From positions 98,556-162,555 of the forward strand of contig CAYJAZ010000003.1 in the NCBI GenBank assembly GCA_964368455.1: DNA of 64,000 bases, given 5' to 3'. Position numbers and translations under genes: made by a program. Of this stretch, positions 18,071 to 27,845 are shown piece after piece (position 1 is the first letter of the stretch; each line of letters begins with the position of its first letter). Under the pieces are notes generated by a model, which was not told where the DNA came from, ran no database searches, and saw nothing but the letters and a program-made list of their open reading frames with translations. Origin of the DNA: CAYJAZ01 sp964368455. GTDB taxonomy: Bacteria > Desulfobacterota > Desulfovibrionia > Desulfovibrionales > Desulfovibrionaceae.

Positions 18071-19888
18071 CTAATCTCCAGCTTTCAAACTTCTTGTGAG
18101 TTTTGAAAGTTCTAATGCTTGGCCAGCAAGTTCATTGACTGAAAGGCTAGCATCATGCATGCTTTTTGAAGTGACAAGTGCAATTTCATTCACTTGGTTC
18201 ATAGCATTATTGATAATAGAGGTTGTTGAAGATTGCTCTTCTGCAGCAGTTGCAATAGAATGCACTTGTTCAGCAGATTCTTTAGCCATCTCTGCAATTT
18301 CACCTAGAGTTTCACCAGATTGCATAACAAGATTTGTCGCCTTTTCAATAGCTGTAAAAGAGGCAGTAGTCTGTGTGAGACTTTGGCTTGCACTTTGTTG
18401 AATTTCAACAATGATTTTAGCAACTTCACTTGTAGAAGCCATGGTTTTTTCTGCAAGTTTTCTTACTTCATCAGCAACAACAGCAAATCCACGTCCTGCT
18501 TCGCCAGCTCTTGCTGCTTCAATTGCAGCATTAAGTGCAAGCAAGTTTGTTTGATCAGCAATTTCAGAAATAACGCCCATAACCTGATCAATAGATTTTG
18601 AACTTTCGTCAAGTTTTTGCATATCTTCCATGAGACGAGTTGTAAGGTTTTGCACCTCTTGCATGCTCTTAATAGCATCATTTGCTATCTTTCTACATTC
18701 TGAAGCTTTTTTACCAGTTGTTGAAGAAACAGTTGAAGCATTTCCAGCGTTTTGTGCAACATCACGTACACTTATGTTCATCTCTTCCATTGAATTTGAA
18801 GTTTGTGCTATTTGTGAAGCTTGTTCGGAAGCACCATTTTCACATTCTGTAATGGTAGCGATGAGTTCATTTGAAGCATTGCTTAGATTATTTGCAACTT
18901 CTTCAAGTAAATTAGCCACTGAAAGCATGTGTTCAGTTTTTGCATTTGCACTTTTTTCAGCTGTTGCAGCAGATTCAAGTGCTTGTTGTGCTTTTTGTGA
19001 ATTTTCTTGTGCATCTTGCATAGCTTTTTGCGAAACAGAAATCTTTTCTTTAAGTGATTCCACCATTCGCACAAGTGCATTTTGCATAAGTGCAACTTCA
19101 TTTTTTGACTTTGCATCTAAACTTTCTTCTTTTAGAGAAATATTGAGATCGCCGTCTGCTACTTGAGTAGAAACTTGTGTAAGAGAAGCAATAGGTTTTG
19201 TGACTGAATTGATAATTTTCACTGAAACAAAAACAACTAATGTCGCAACAAATAAAACAGCAACAAGTAAATACATTTCAATTTTTAATGCTTGTGAAAG
19301 CATAGATTCTTGTAATTGAGCACTAAGGGCGTCTAATTGATCTATATACACACCAGTTCCTATCCAGAATTTTGTGCCTGGAATATAGACTGCGTAAGCT
19401 AATTTTTCAGCTATTACGCCGTCTGGCTTTGGATATACATAACTAACAAAACCGCCGCCTTTTTGAGCTGCTAAATCTAATTCATGTACATATCTTACGC
19501 CATTGCTATCAGAAACATTTGCAAGATCTTGTCCATGAAGTTTAGGGTTTACAGGATGAACGCGAGGAATTGTGTTTTCATAAGTGAAGAAATAACCCGC
19601 ATCTTCGTAGTCAAAACGAGATTTACTGCTATAATCACTTATGATTTTTAATTGTTCTTCTCTAGCTTTGCCTTCAATTAAAACAGCAATACCTTTTGCA
19701 GCAGAAAGTGTGATGTCTTTAATTCTTTCTTCTTGCATGTTAAACATCTGTTCTTTTGAAAGTTCTGTGCTAGATATAGAAATAAATCTAACAGCAAAAT
19801 AAAAGGCTACAATAAGCGCAAGCATTACTGCAACACAGGAAAAGAGTATAATATATATTCTCTTTCCAATAGAAGTATTTTTAAACAT
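18071..19888 (-). CDS. Methyl-accepting chemotaxis protein with single Cache sensor domain
   Basis: Transmembrane chemoreceptor of 605 aa. An N-terminal TM helix (IYIILFSCVAVMLALIVAFY) is followed by a periplasmic sCache_2-like domain (about 50-190: YEDAGYFFTYENTIPRVHP, GKAREEQ, KFWIGTGVYID). A second TM, a HAMP region (INSVTKPIASL, VADGDLNIS), a coiled coil and the signalling domain follow. The hairpin tip IADQTNLLALNAAIEAARAGEAGRGFAVVADEVRKLAE is intact, so it should couple to CheA/CheW. The ligand is unknown; sCache_2 domains often bind small organic acids. AAGGAG precedes the ATG. Confidence 0.92.
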   Translation of the reverse strand: MFKNTSIGKRIYIILFSCVAVMLALIVAFYFAVRFISISSTELSKEQMFNMQEERIKDITLSAAKGIAVLIEGKAREEQLKIISDYSSKSRFDYEDAGYFFTYENTIPRVHPVNPKLHGQDLANVSDSNGVRYVHELDLAAQKGGGFVSYVYPKPDGVIAEKLAYAVYIPGTKFWIGTGVYIDQLDALSAQLQESMLSQALKIEMYLLVAVLFVATLVVFVSVKIINSVTKPIASLTQVSTQVADGDLNISLKEESLDAKSKNEVALMQNALVRMVESLKEKISVSQKAMQDAQENSQKAQQALESAATAEKSANAKTEHMLSVANLLEEVANNLSNASNELIATITECENGASEQASQIAQTSNSMEEMNISVRDVAQNAGNASTVSSTTGKKASECRKIANDAIKSMQEVQNLTTRLMEDMQKLDESSKSIDQVMGVISEIADQTNLLALNAAIEAARAGEAGRGFAVVADEVRKLAEKTMASTSEVAKIIVEIQQSASQSLTQTTASFTAIEKATNLVMQSGETLGEIAEMAKESAEQVHSIATAAEEQSSTTSIINNAMNQVNEIALVTSKSMHDASLSVNELAGQALELSKLTRSLKAGD

Positions 19889-20059
19889 TGTTTTCTCCTT
19901 AAGAAATTTTATACTTTTCTAATATTCTTTTTCGGACGAAAGTCAAATTAAATTAGAGTAAAATTACACTTGTTTTAAAATTAACTTTAATTTATATTCT
20001 TTTCTAGAATGATATCTATAAGTTGACGTGAGCATAAGTTGTTATATAAGGAGTTTCAC

Positions 20060-22231
20060 GTGGATTACAATAATTTGTCGACATTTGTGATGGATAACTT
20101 TGATCTTATCTGCTATATTATTGATATAGATAATGATACCATAATTTATATGAACAAAGCAGGAAGAGAAGCTTTTTGTAATTGTTCTTCTTCTCCTTCA
20201 CAAGAATGTTTAAGCACTCATTCATATCTTGGAAAAAAATGTTATGAATTTTTTAAAGGTTATCATTTAAATTGTGAAGAATGTTTAAGAAACAAGCATC
20301 AAGTCACAGAAGCAAAAAATTCAGCTACTTTTAAAAAAGAAATACATTTTAAAATAAATAAAAAAAACTACTATCTTAACAGTACAATAGTTTCATTTAA
20401 TGGAAAAAATGTACGTCTTAGTATTGCTTTTGATATATCAGAACACATGAAATATGTCAATGATTTACAAGATAAATTATCACTTGAAAAAACATTGATT
20501 AATTGCATAGAAAGTTTGATTAATGATGTTGATCTTGATAAAGCTATTCTTGATTTACTTTCTATTGTAGGCGAATATTATTTAGCGGATAGGGCATATC
20601 TTTATGAAGTTGATCCTCAAAGTTGTATAGCAAAAAACACCTTTGAATGGTCTGTAGAGAAAAAATTAGCAACTATTCATACAAATCCAATTATGCCAAT
20701 TGAAGATCTTGAATATGTTCTTAAATCCTTTGCAATAGATGGCGAACTCTATATTGAAGATATTTATAAACAGCTCGAAAAAGATTCGGTTCTCTACAAT
20801 TTGCTTCATGAAACAAATACACGTTCACTCTTGCTTGTGCCCTTGCATACTGGACAAAAGGTGACTTCTTTTATAGGCGTTGATAATCCAAAAAGAATGA
20901 CAGATGATCTTACCTTATTGCATTCTGTTTCTATATTTGTTGACGACGATATAAAAAAACGCAAACTCTTTGAAGAATTAGAAAAACTTTCTTATTTTGA
21001 TCCTCTTACAAATATTTATAATAGAAATAAATACGCTGTGCGTTTAGCGGAATTGTCGACTCTTGATCTAAAGTCTGTTGGTGTTATACATGCAGATGTG
21101 AATTCATTGAAGAAAATTAATGAAATGTATGGTGAAGAGTATGGCGATAGTATGATAAAGAAAATTGCCGAAACGTTAAAACTTTTTGTACCAAAAGAGC
21201 TTTTTAGAGTGGCTGGCGATGAATTTATTGCTTTGTGTATTGATATTTCTCAAGAAGAATTTGAACAAATGCTTGCAAAAATTAAAAAAGATTATGCAGC
21301 AAATAGCGATTTTCCTTTTGCTATTGGTGGTGTGTGGCAAGAAAAAAATATTGATATCGCACTTGCTGTAGCACAATCAAATGAATTAATGCTTATGGAT
21401 AAGCAAAAATATTATAAAGATAATGTTTGTAAACTTGTTCAACCACGTTCAAACCCACTCAAAATATTACTCAGTGAAATAGAAGACAAGTCTTTTATTA
21501 TCTTTTTACAAGCTAAAGTTGTATTAAAAACGGGAGAAATCGTTGGTGCTGAAGCCTTAGTAAGAAAGTTAGATAGTAATAAAAGAATTGTTTCTCCAGA
21601 TAAATTTGTTCCTATGTATGAACACGATAGCACAATACCTTATCTTGATTATTTTGTGCTTGAAGAAGTGTGTATACTTCTCAAAAGATTAATTAAAGAA
21701 AATAGAGCTTTAAAGATTGCTGTTAATTTTTCAAGAATGACATTTATGGATTATGAACTTGTTGATGAAATAAAGAAAATTTGTGCCAAGCATGAGGTTC
21801 CTCATAAATATATTCGCGTGGAAATAACTGAAAGTATTGATAAAATGAACTTTGAATTTTTTGCAAGAAAGCTTGAGGAATTGAAGAATAATGGCTTTGA
21901 CGTTTCTTTGGACGATTTTGGTGCCAAATATTCAAATTTACTTATGCTTTCTATGCCTGCTTTCACTGAAGTAAAGATAGATAAAGGCCTTATTGACAAT
22001 ATTGCTTCTTCTTATGAAAACCAAACAATTGTAAAAAACATTCTGCGTACAATAAAAGAACTTGGACGTTCTCATAGTTTAGCGGAAGGTATTGAAAATA
22101 TTGAACAAGTAGAAAAACTTATTGAGTTTGACTGTACTTATGGACAAGGTTATTATTTTTATAGACCTTTGCCTATAGATGAATTTTTGGATTCTTATGA
22201 TAAAAATAAAATAAAAATTCTTCAAAATTAA
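20060..22231 (+). CDS. GAF-GGDEF-EAL cyclic di-GMP signalling protein
   Basis: Soluble 723-aa protein with a PAS-like N terminus (residues about 1-130, including a Cys-rich stretch CNCSSSPSQEC), a GAF domain (about 150-300), GGDEF (about 320-450) and EAL (about 475-715). The GGDEF signature reads AGDEF and lacks the RxxD inhibitory site, so cyclase activity is uncertain. The EAL domain keeps EALVR, NFSRMTF, EITES, DDFG, K in KIDKGLI, EGIE and QGYYF, so phosphodiesterase activity is likely. The GTG at 20060 has AAGGAG at ideal spacing; a TTG at 20039 has none. Net effect is probably c-di-GMP breakdown. Confidence 0.88.
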   Translation: MDYNNLSTFVMDNFDLICYIIDIDNDTIIYMNKAGREAFCNCSSSPSQECLSTHSYLGKKCYEFFKGYHLNCEECLRNKHQVTEAKNSATFKKEIHFKINKKNYYLNSTIVSFNGKNVRLSIAFDISEHMKYVNDLQDKLSLEKTLINCIESLINDVDLDKAILDLLSIVGEYYLADRAYLYEVDPQSCIAKNTFEWSVEKKLATIHTNPIMPIEDLEYVLKSFAIDGELYIEDIYKQLEKDSVLYNLLHETNTRSLLLVPLHTGQKVTSFIGVDNPKRMTDDLTLLHSVSIFVDDDIKKRKLFEELEKLSYFDPLTNIYNRNKYAVRLAELSTLDLKSVGVIHADVNSLKKINEMYGEEYGDSMIKKIAETLKLFVPKELFRVAGDEFIALCIDISQEEFEQMLAKIKKDYAANSDFPFAIGGVWQEKNIDIALAVAQSNELMLMDKQKYYKDNVCKLVQPRSNPLKILLSEIEDKSFIIFLQAKVVLKTGEIVGAEALVRKLDSNKRIVSPDKFVPMYEHDSTIPYLDYFVLEEVCILLKRLIKENRALKIAVNFSRMTFMDYELVDEIKKICAKHEVPHKYIRVEITESIDKMNFEFFARKLEELKNNGFDVSLDDFGAKYSNLLMLSMPAFTEVKIDKGLIDNIASSYENQTIVKNILRTIKELGRSHSLAEGIENIEQVEKLIEFDCTYGQGYYFYRPLPIDEFLDSYDKNKIKILQN

Positions 22232-22381
22232 AAATTTTCAGATTTTTTATAAAAAATAAAAAAATAATTATTTTAATGCAAAAATGAGTTTTTCAATGCT
22301 TAAATGTGGTTTTTTTTGGTTTTTGAGGAGAATATAAAATTTTTGACAAAACTTTTGCAAAAAATAAAATTTTTTACACAT

Positions 22382-22410
22382 TTGACTTTCTAGACTTTTT
22401 AGTGTAAGAA
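22382..22410 (+). promoter_or_regulatory. Candidate promoter for the autotransporter-barrel gene
   Basis: TTGACT (22382-22387) and TAAGAA (22405-22410) are spaced by 17 bp, leaving a leader of about 100 nt before the ATG at 22519. The -10 match is imperfect. Confidence 0.35.
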
Positions 22411-22518
22411 TTTAGATGTGTGAAAAAAAATAAAATCTTTGTTTTTCTTTACTTTCTTCAATACTTCTATTGAATTAAAAAGAAATATCTAAAAGATGAA
22501 ACAAAAGAGGAGTGTTTT

Positions 22519-23730
22519 ATGCAAAGCAAAAATGCAAATATGAATTTAAAAAATCGTTATATGTCAGTTTTGAAAAAATGTGCTATTATTAATGCTTTTG
22601 GAAGTCTTGCACTTGCAGCAGTTTTAGTAGTTGGTGCTACATCAGCTAATGCAGCTAATATTTCAAACGAATCAGTATACGATAAAGCTCAAAAATTATC
22701 TAGTCATGCTGATAATAGCTATGATCAACATCAAAAATCAAGCTCAATGATCAGCGGAAAAATTATCTCTGACGCAAGCACAGAAAACTTAACTTTCTTA
22801 GCAAGTCGTGAAGATAGTAAAACACAATACACTACAGTAGTAGCTGAAGAAACAGCTGTAATTGTAAATGAAGATTCAATCACTGTAATTGATGAAAAAA
22901 TCATGTATGTTGACACTAAGAAATATTCAGCATGGATTCAACCAATGTATCAAAATCTCTATTCAAGCGAATTTGATGTGAAAGGTTCTTCAGATGATGT
23001 TTCATACACAAGAAATACTTTTGGTATCAACATTGGTGCTGACATCACTTTTTCAAACAACTTAACAGTTGGTGCTGCAATACAAGCTGGTTCTGCTGAT
23101 GGTGCTATTTCAGGTGTAGTTGACACTCAAGCTGAATTCTACGGTCTTTCACTTTATGCTGCATATACAATGGACAAGTTGACTGTAAAAGCTGATCTTG
23201 GTTATGTAAGCACAACTAACGAAATGAGTGTTTCAAATATTAGCGTACAAGATCATTATTCTGCAAATGCTATCACTTTAGGTGCAGTTGCTGAATACCG
23301 TGTAGAATTAGAGCAATTAGATATTATTCCTTATGCTGGTATGCGTTTGACTCATCTTGATCATTCTTCAGCTTCATTTGGTGATTTTTCTAACTTCCCA
23401 AGCGAAGAAGCAACTGTTTTCTCTATTCCTGTTGGCGTAAGATTTGAAAAAGAATATATGACAGAATCTGGTGTTACAGTTATTCCACATGCAAATATCG
23501 GTTTAGAATTTGCAATGGGCGATCTTGATGAAGTTGAAGCTGTTTCAGTTATCGGCGTAAGAAATGAATCAAGATTTATGAATAACATCATTGATCCAGT
23601 GACTTTCCAAATTGGCTTTGGTCTTGAATTAGTGAAAAATGAATACTCATTCAACCTTGACTACGACTTTAGACTTTCTAATAACACTAACGAACATGCT
23701 TTAATGGCTAACTTCCGTTATAAATTCTAA
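22519..23730 (+). CDS. Autotransporter-type outer-membrane beta-barrel protein with short N-terminal segment
   Basis: The 403-aa protein has a long signal sequence ending around TSANAANIS, a short polar segment of about 90 residues, and a C-terminal barrel of roughly 270 residues: SAWIQPMYQNLYSS, FGINIGADITFSNNLTVGAAI, LSLYAAYTMDKLTVKADLGYV. It ends LMANFRYKF with the terminal aromatic expected for BAM substrates. The barrel resembles the autotransporter domain, but there is almost no passenger, so it may act as a porin-like or adhesive barrel rather than deliver a passenger. SD AGAGGAG. Strong SD and clean flanking terminator suggest high expression. Confidence 0.8.
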   Translation: MQSKNANMNLKNRYMSVLKKCAIINAFGSLALAAVLVVGATSANAANISNESVYDKAQKLSSHADNSYDQHQKSSSMISGKIISDASTENLTFLASREDSKTQYTTVVAEETAVIVNEDSITVIDEKIMYVDTKKYSAWIQPMYQNLYSSEFDVKGSSDDVSYTRNTFGINIGADITFSNNLTVGAAIQAGSADGAISGVVDTQAEFYGLSLYAAYTMDKLTVKADLGYVSTTNEMSVSNISVQDHYSANAITLGAVAEYRVELEQLDIIPYAGMRLTHLDHSSASFGDFSNFPSEEATVFSIPVGVRFEKEYMTESGVTVIPHANIGLEFAMGDLDEVEAVSVIGVRNESRFMNNIIDPVTFQIGFGLELVKNEYSFNLDYDFRLSNNTNEHALMANFRYKF

Positions 23731-23751
23731 TTCTAGTTTTTATAAAATAAT

Positions 23752-23790
23752 AAAAACCGATGCTTGCATTTGCTTGTGTCGGTTTTTTTT
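23752..23790 (+). terminator. Terminator after the barrel gene
   Basis: AAAAACCGA (23752-23760) pairs with TCGGTTTTT (23779-23787), followed by more T. Confidence 0.75.
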
Positions 23791-23880
23791 GCTTATAGTA
23801 TTTGAATCATATTTTTACTTATTGAAAATTTTTTTCTAATATATCAGTATATATACTTTTTCTCTTTTTTTTATATACTA

Positions 23881-23908
23881 TTGACGATTTTCTTTTATTT
23901 GTTATAGT
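23881..23908 (+). promoter_or_regulatory. Promoter for the disulfide oxidoreductase gene
   Basis: TTGACG (23881-23886) and TATAGT (23903-23908) with a 16-bp spacer, 65 bp before the ATG at 23973. Confidence 0.5.
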
Positions 23909-23972
23909 CGTGTGAGTGCATCCTTCTGTTTTGTCTTTTCTCTGTTTAAAAATCTCAAGATAAAGGAAGAGT

Positions 23973-25526
23973 ATGGAATATAATTTATTTAACGACAAGC
24001 ACAATGATTTGCTTTTAAACAATGTTTCTGCATTAAATTACATAAATCCTCAAGCAAAGGATATGTATCATTTAGTTGTTATTGGTGCTGGATCGGCTGG
24101 TCTTATTTCTGCTATTATAGCTGCTGGACTTGGAGCAAAAGTTGCTCTTATTGAAAAAAATCTTATGGGTGGAGATTGTTTAAATACAGGCTGTGTTCCT
24201 TCAAAAGCCTTGATTTCATCTTCACGTTTAGCTAAAGAAATGCAAAAAGCTTCGAATTGGGGTTTAACATCTTCTTATAGCGAACAAAAAAACGATTTTC
24301 CAAAAATTATTGAGCAAGTGAGGCAAATACGTGCACAGATTTCTTCGCACGATTCTTCACAACGCTTTACTTCTTTGGGAATAGATGTCTTCTTTGGACA
24401 AGCTGAATTTTTTGATGAAAAAAGCATAGAAGTTCAGGGACAGAAATTGTTTTTTGATAAAGCTGTGATTGCAAGTGGTGCAAGGGCTGTTCAAATATCA
24501 ATAGAAGGTCTTAGCGAAGAAGATTATTATACCAATGAAAGTATATTTGAAATTAATGCTTTGCCAGAGAAAATGCTTTTCTTGGGTGGTGGGCCAATTT
24601 CTTGCGAACTTGCCCAAGCCTTTTCACGTTTAGGCTCTAAGGTTTATATAGTGCAAAGAGGTAAATTTTTGCCAAGAGAAGATAATGAAGCTTCTCAGAT
24701 TTTAGAAAAAACTTTTCTTGAAGAAGGCATAGAAATTTTCTTAGATGCAGAACTTTTAAAGGTTGAAAAACTTGAAAATGGAAGAAAAAAAGCCTTTGTG
24801 AAAGACAAAGAAAATGCAATGCTTGAAATTGAAATAGACGCGCTTTTTGTGGGGCTTGGCAGAGCAGCAAATGTTGAAAATCTCTCTTTAGAGAAAGCTA
24901 AAGTTGAGTACGATACAAGAAATGGAATAAAGGTTGATGACAGACTTTGCACTACAAATTCAAATGTCTATGCTGCAGGCGATTGTTGTATGCTTTATAA
25001 ATTTACGCATGCGGCAGAAGTTGCTGCACAAATAGTTGTGCAAAATGCATTATTTTTTGGCAAAAAGAAACTCTCTGATATAAATATGTCATGGTGTACC
25101 TATACAGATCCAGAAATAGCACATATAGGAATGTATGAAAATGAAGCTTTAGAAAAAAAGATAAAAGTGGAACACTATACTTATTATATGCAAGAAAATG
25201 ACAGAGCTATTGCAGATAGAAAAATCGAAGGTTTTGTTAAAATAATGTGCGAAAAAGATAAAGATAAGATCTTAGGTGCAACCATTGTGGCTTCACATGC
25301 TGGCGAAATGATAAGTGAAATAGCTTGTGCTATGAAAGCTAATATGGGGCTTAGCGCATTATCTGAGGTTATTCATCCTTATCCAACGCAGGCAAGTGCA
25401 ATACAAAGAGCTGCTACGCAATATAAAAAGAAAAAATTTACGCCATTTATAGCAAAGATTTTCTCTTTATTTTTTAAGATACGACTGCATTTTGCAAGAA
25501 AAAGGCTTAAAGAAAAACAGATTTAA
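23973..25526 (+). CDS. MerA/Lpd-like FAD pyridine nucleotide-disulfide oxidoreductase
   Basis: Flavoprotein of 517 aa in the class I family of mercuric reductase and lipoamide dehydrogenase. The FAD motif VIGAGSAGLISA is near residue 34. The redox-active CLNTGC sits in GGDCLNTGCVPSKAL, the NAD(P) motif is LGGGPISCELAQAFSRLGSKV, and the second FAD motif is YAAGDC. The C-terminal HPYPTQ motif replaces the Lpd HPHPT, as in MerA-like proteins. It lacks the N-terminal HMA domain and C-terminal Cys pair of true MerA, so mercury reduction is unlikely; the substrate is unknown. A basic amphipathic C-terminal tail (KKKKFTPFIAKIFSLFFKIR) may touch the membrane. AAGGA precedes the ATG. Confidence 0.85.
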   Translation: MEYNLFNDKHNDLLLNNVSALNYINPQAKDMYHLVVIGAGSAGLISAIIAAGLGAKVALIEKNLMGGDCLNTGCVPSKALISSSRLAKEMQKASNWGLTSSYSEQKNDFPKIIEQVRQIRAQISSHDSSQRFTSLGIDVFFGQAEFFDEKSIEVQGQKLFFDKAVIASGARAVQISIEGLSEEDYYTNESIFEINALPEKMLFLGGGPISCELAQAFSRLGSKVYIVQRGKFLPREDNEASQILEKTFLEEGIEIFLDAELLKVEKLENGRKKAFVKDKENAMLEIEIDALFVGLGRAANVENLSLEKAKVEYDTRNGIKVDDRLCTTNSNVYAAGDCCMLYKFTHAAEVAAQIVVQNALFFGKKKLSDINMSWCTYTDPEIAHIGMYENEALEKKIKVEHYTYYMQENDRAIADRKIEGFVKIMCEKDKDKILGATIVASHAGEMISEIACAMKANMGLSALSEVIHPYPTQASAIQRAATQYKKKKFTPFIAKIFSLFFKIRLHFARKRLKEKQI

Positions 25527-25692
25527 TAAGATCTGCTATGAAAAAAGCTTAGCAATAATTATTTATTATATTATATATAAAATTCATTTTTATCTAAAGT
25601 TTTTTATTTCTAAGGCGATAACGCTTATAGAGATGTATTATAGGTATTGTTAATACAAGTCTAATAAAATTAATTTAATGATGGAGTATATT

Positions 25693-27765
25693 ATGCGATT
25701 AAGTTTACTAAAAAAAATGTTGCTCTATATCTTAGGGCCAACGGTTTTAGGCTTAGTTGTGCTTACGGCTGTATCTGGTTATATAGCCAAGAAAGATTTT
25801 ACTGAACAAACAGATGTTCAACTTATGGAACTTGCCACAGTTCAGGCAAATGAATTGAATAATATTTTTAACTACTTAAAGGGTATTGCTTTTACTACAA
25901 GTAGATTAAACACAGTAAGAACTTTTGCAGAAGCTGCAGCTGAAAATCAAAATTCAGAAGAGTTTAAAGAAAGACAAATCTATGTAAGTGATTATCTCAC
26001 AAAATCAAAAAATGAATATCCTGACATTCACACTTCTTATGTGACTGATAATAAGGGTATTATTATTGCAAACACGCAAAAGAAATCTATAGGACTTGAT
26101 GTTTCTCAATATAAATCAATAAAAACAGCCTTATCTGGTAATGTTGGTATTGAAGGAAGAATGTCATCTTCTACTGGAAGATTTTCAGCATATGTTTCTG
26201 TTCCTGTTGTTTCTGAAAATAAAACAGTAGGAACATTGTCTTTTATTGTAGATTTAGCAACTATGCATGCTAAAACTACTGGATTATTGAATATAACACC
26301 AGGTATGCGTGCTTATGTTTATAACGAAAACTTTGATATTATGATGGATAATGAGCCTGAATTTATAGGAACAAATGATTTATCCTTGCCACATATCAAA
26401 GAAGTTATGCAAAAGAAAAATGGCAGAACACAATTTGTTTTTGAAGACGTTGAATCTGTTGGGCATTTTGCTGTCATTGAAGATTATGGCTGGTTTGTGT
26501 TTGTCGATACTCCATATGTTGAATATATAGAAAAGGCAAACGAACTTATCTATAATATAATTATATTAGCTGTTGTTATTATTCTTATTGCAAGTGTCAT
26601 TATCTTCCTTGTAGCACGAAATATTTCTTCTGCAATGAAAGAAGGTGCTGAAATAGCACTCTATGTTGCAGCTGGAAATCTTGAAATTAAGCCAGAGAAA
26701 AAAGCAGATATGATGAAAACTTTAGAAAGAGGCGATGAAATTGCAGACCTTGCAAGAGGTATGGGCATAATGATCGAAAATCTTGCTAAAACAGTAAAAG
26801 AAGCTGAAGCAGCTACAAAGAATGCTGAAAAATCATTAATCGAAGCTGAAGCAGCTCAACAAGCGGCAAATGAAGCGGCTGAAAAAGCAAGCTTAGCTCG
26901 TAAAGAAGGTTTATTAGACGCAGCTAGACAATTAGAAGGAATTGTAGACATTGTTGCCTCTGCATCTGAAGAACTTTCTTCACAAATCGAACTTTCAACA
27001 AATAGTGTTGGCGATCAGGCTTTAAAAATTGAAGCAACTGCTACAAGCATGGAAGAAATGAACACAACTATTATTGAAGTTGCAAAAAATGCTGTTTCAA
27101 GTGCAGAAATCACAGACACAACAAGAGAAAAAGCTATTGCTGGTGCTGATGTAACAAAGAAATGTATGGACGCAATCACAAATGTACGCGAAGATTCGCT
27201 CACATTACGTTCAAATATGAGTGCATTAGCTGAACATGCACAATCTATTAATACAGTTATGGGTGTTATTTCAGATATTGCCGATCAAACAAACTTACTT
27301 GCTCTCAATGCTGCAATCGAAGCTGCAAGAGCTGGTGAAGCGGGCAGAGGATTTGCTGTTGTTGCTGATGAAGTTCGTAAATTGGCTGAAAAAACTCTCA
27401 CTTCAACAACCGACGTTGCTAATGCAATTTCTGCTATACAATTGAGTACAGAAGAAAATGTGAAGCAAGTGGATATTGCTGTACGTGGTATTGAACAAGC
27501 AACCGAACTTGCAAACTTAAGTGGCGAAGCCTTGAATGACATTCTTGAAATGGCTGACCTTAGTGCTGCTGGTGTTAGAACAATTGCTACAGCAAGTGAA
27601 GAACAATCTTCAACAGTTGAAGAAATCACTTCTTCTATTGAATTGATCAATAATACAGCAAAAGAAACAAAGAATGCTATGAATGAAGCTTCAATAGCTG
27701 TTTTATCACTCTCAACACAAGCACAAGAACTTTCTAATATTGTGCAAGAATTAAAAAATAGTTAA
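25693..27765 (+). CDS. Methyl-accepting chemotaxis protein with double Cache sensor domain
   Basis: The 690-aa chemoreceptor has an N-terminal TM (MLLYILGPTVLGLVVLTAV), a large periplasmic dCache_1-like domain (about 35-285: DIHTSYVTDNKGIIIANT, SSTGRFSAYVSVPVV, YGWFVFVDTPYVEY), and a second TM. A HAMP-like region, an Ala-rich coiled coil and a signalling domain with intact tip (IADQTNLLALNAAIEAARAGEAGRGFAVVADEVRKLAE) follow. dCache domains commonly bind amino acids. The ATG at 25693 has GGAG six bases upstream; an in-frame ATG at 25678 overlaps that site. The tip is near-identical to the first receptor, which fits one shared kinase array. Confidence 0.92.
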   Translation: MRLSLLKKMLLYILGPTVLGLVVLTAVSGYIAKKDFTEQTDVQLMELATVQANELNNIFNYLKGIAFTTSRLNTVRTFAEAAAENQNSEEFKERQIYVSDYLTKSKNEYPDIHTSYVTDNKGIIIANTQKKSIGLDVSQYKSIKTALSGNVGIEGRMSSSTGRFSAYVSVPVVSENKTVGTLSFIVDLATMHAKTTGLLNITPGMRAYVYNENFDIMMDNEPEFIGTNDLSLPHIKEVMQKKNGRTQFVFEDVESVGHFAVIEDYGWFVFVDTPYVEYIEKANELIYNIIILAVVIILIASVIIFLVARNISSAMKEGAEIALYVAAGNLEIKPEKKADMMKTLERGDEIADLARGMGIMIENLAKTVKEAEAATKNAEKSLIEAEAAQQAANEAAEKASLARKEGLLDAARQLEGIVDIVASASEELSSQIELSTNSVGDQALKIEATATSMEEMNTTIIEVAKNAVSSAEITDTTREKAIAGADVTKKCMDAITNVREDSLTLRSNMSALAEHAQSINTVMGVISDIADQTNLLALNAAIEAARAGEAGRGFAVVADEVRKLAEKTLTSTTDVANAISAIQLSTEENVKQVDIAVRGIEQATELANLSGEALNDILEMADLSAAGVRTIATASEEQSSTVEEITSSIELINNTAKETKNAMNEASIAVLSLSTQAQELSNIVQELKNS

Positions 27766-27794
27766 TACATAATCGCATTGTAAACTAAATAATA

Positions 27795-27838
27795 AAAGGC
27801 TATATACATCAAGTATATAGCCTTTGTTGTTCTTTTTA
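27795..27838 (+). terminator. Terminator after the second chemoreceptor gene
   Basis: Perfect 13-bp stem AAAGGCTATATAC / GTATATAGCCTTT (27795-27825) followed by a T-rich tail; it also faces the convergent Sel1 gene. Confidence 0.75.
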
Positions 27839-27845
27839 CTTCAGC

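Noticed and set aside
23973..25526. True mercuric reductase
   Set aside because: It lacks the C-terminal vicinal Cys pair and the N-terminal metal-binding domain, and no mer genes are nearby.
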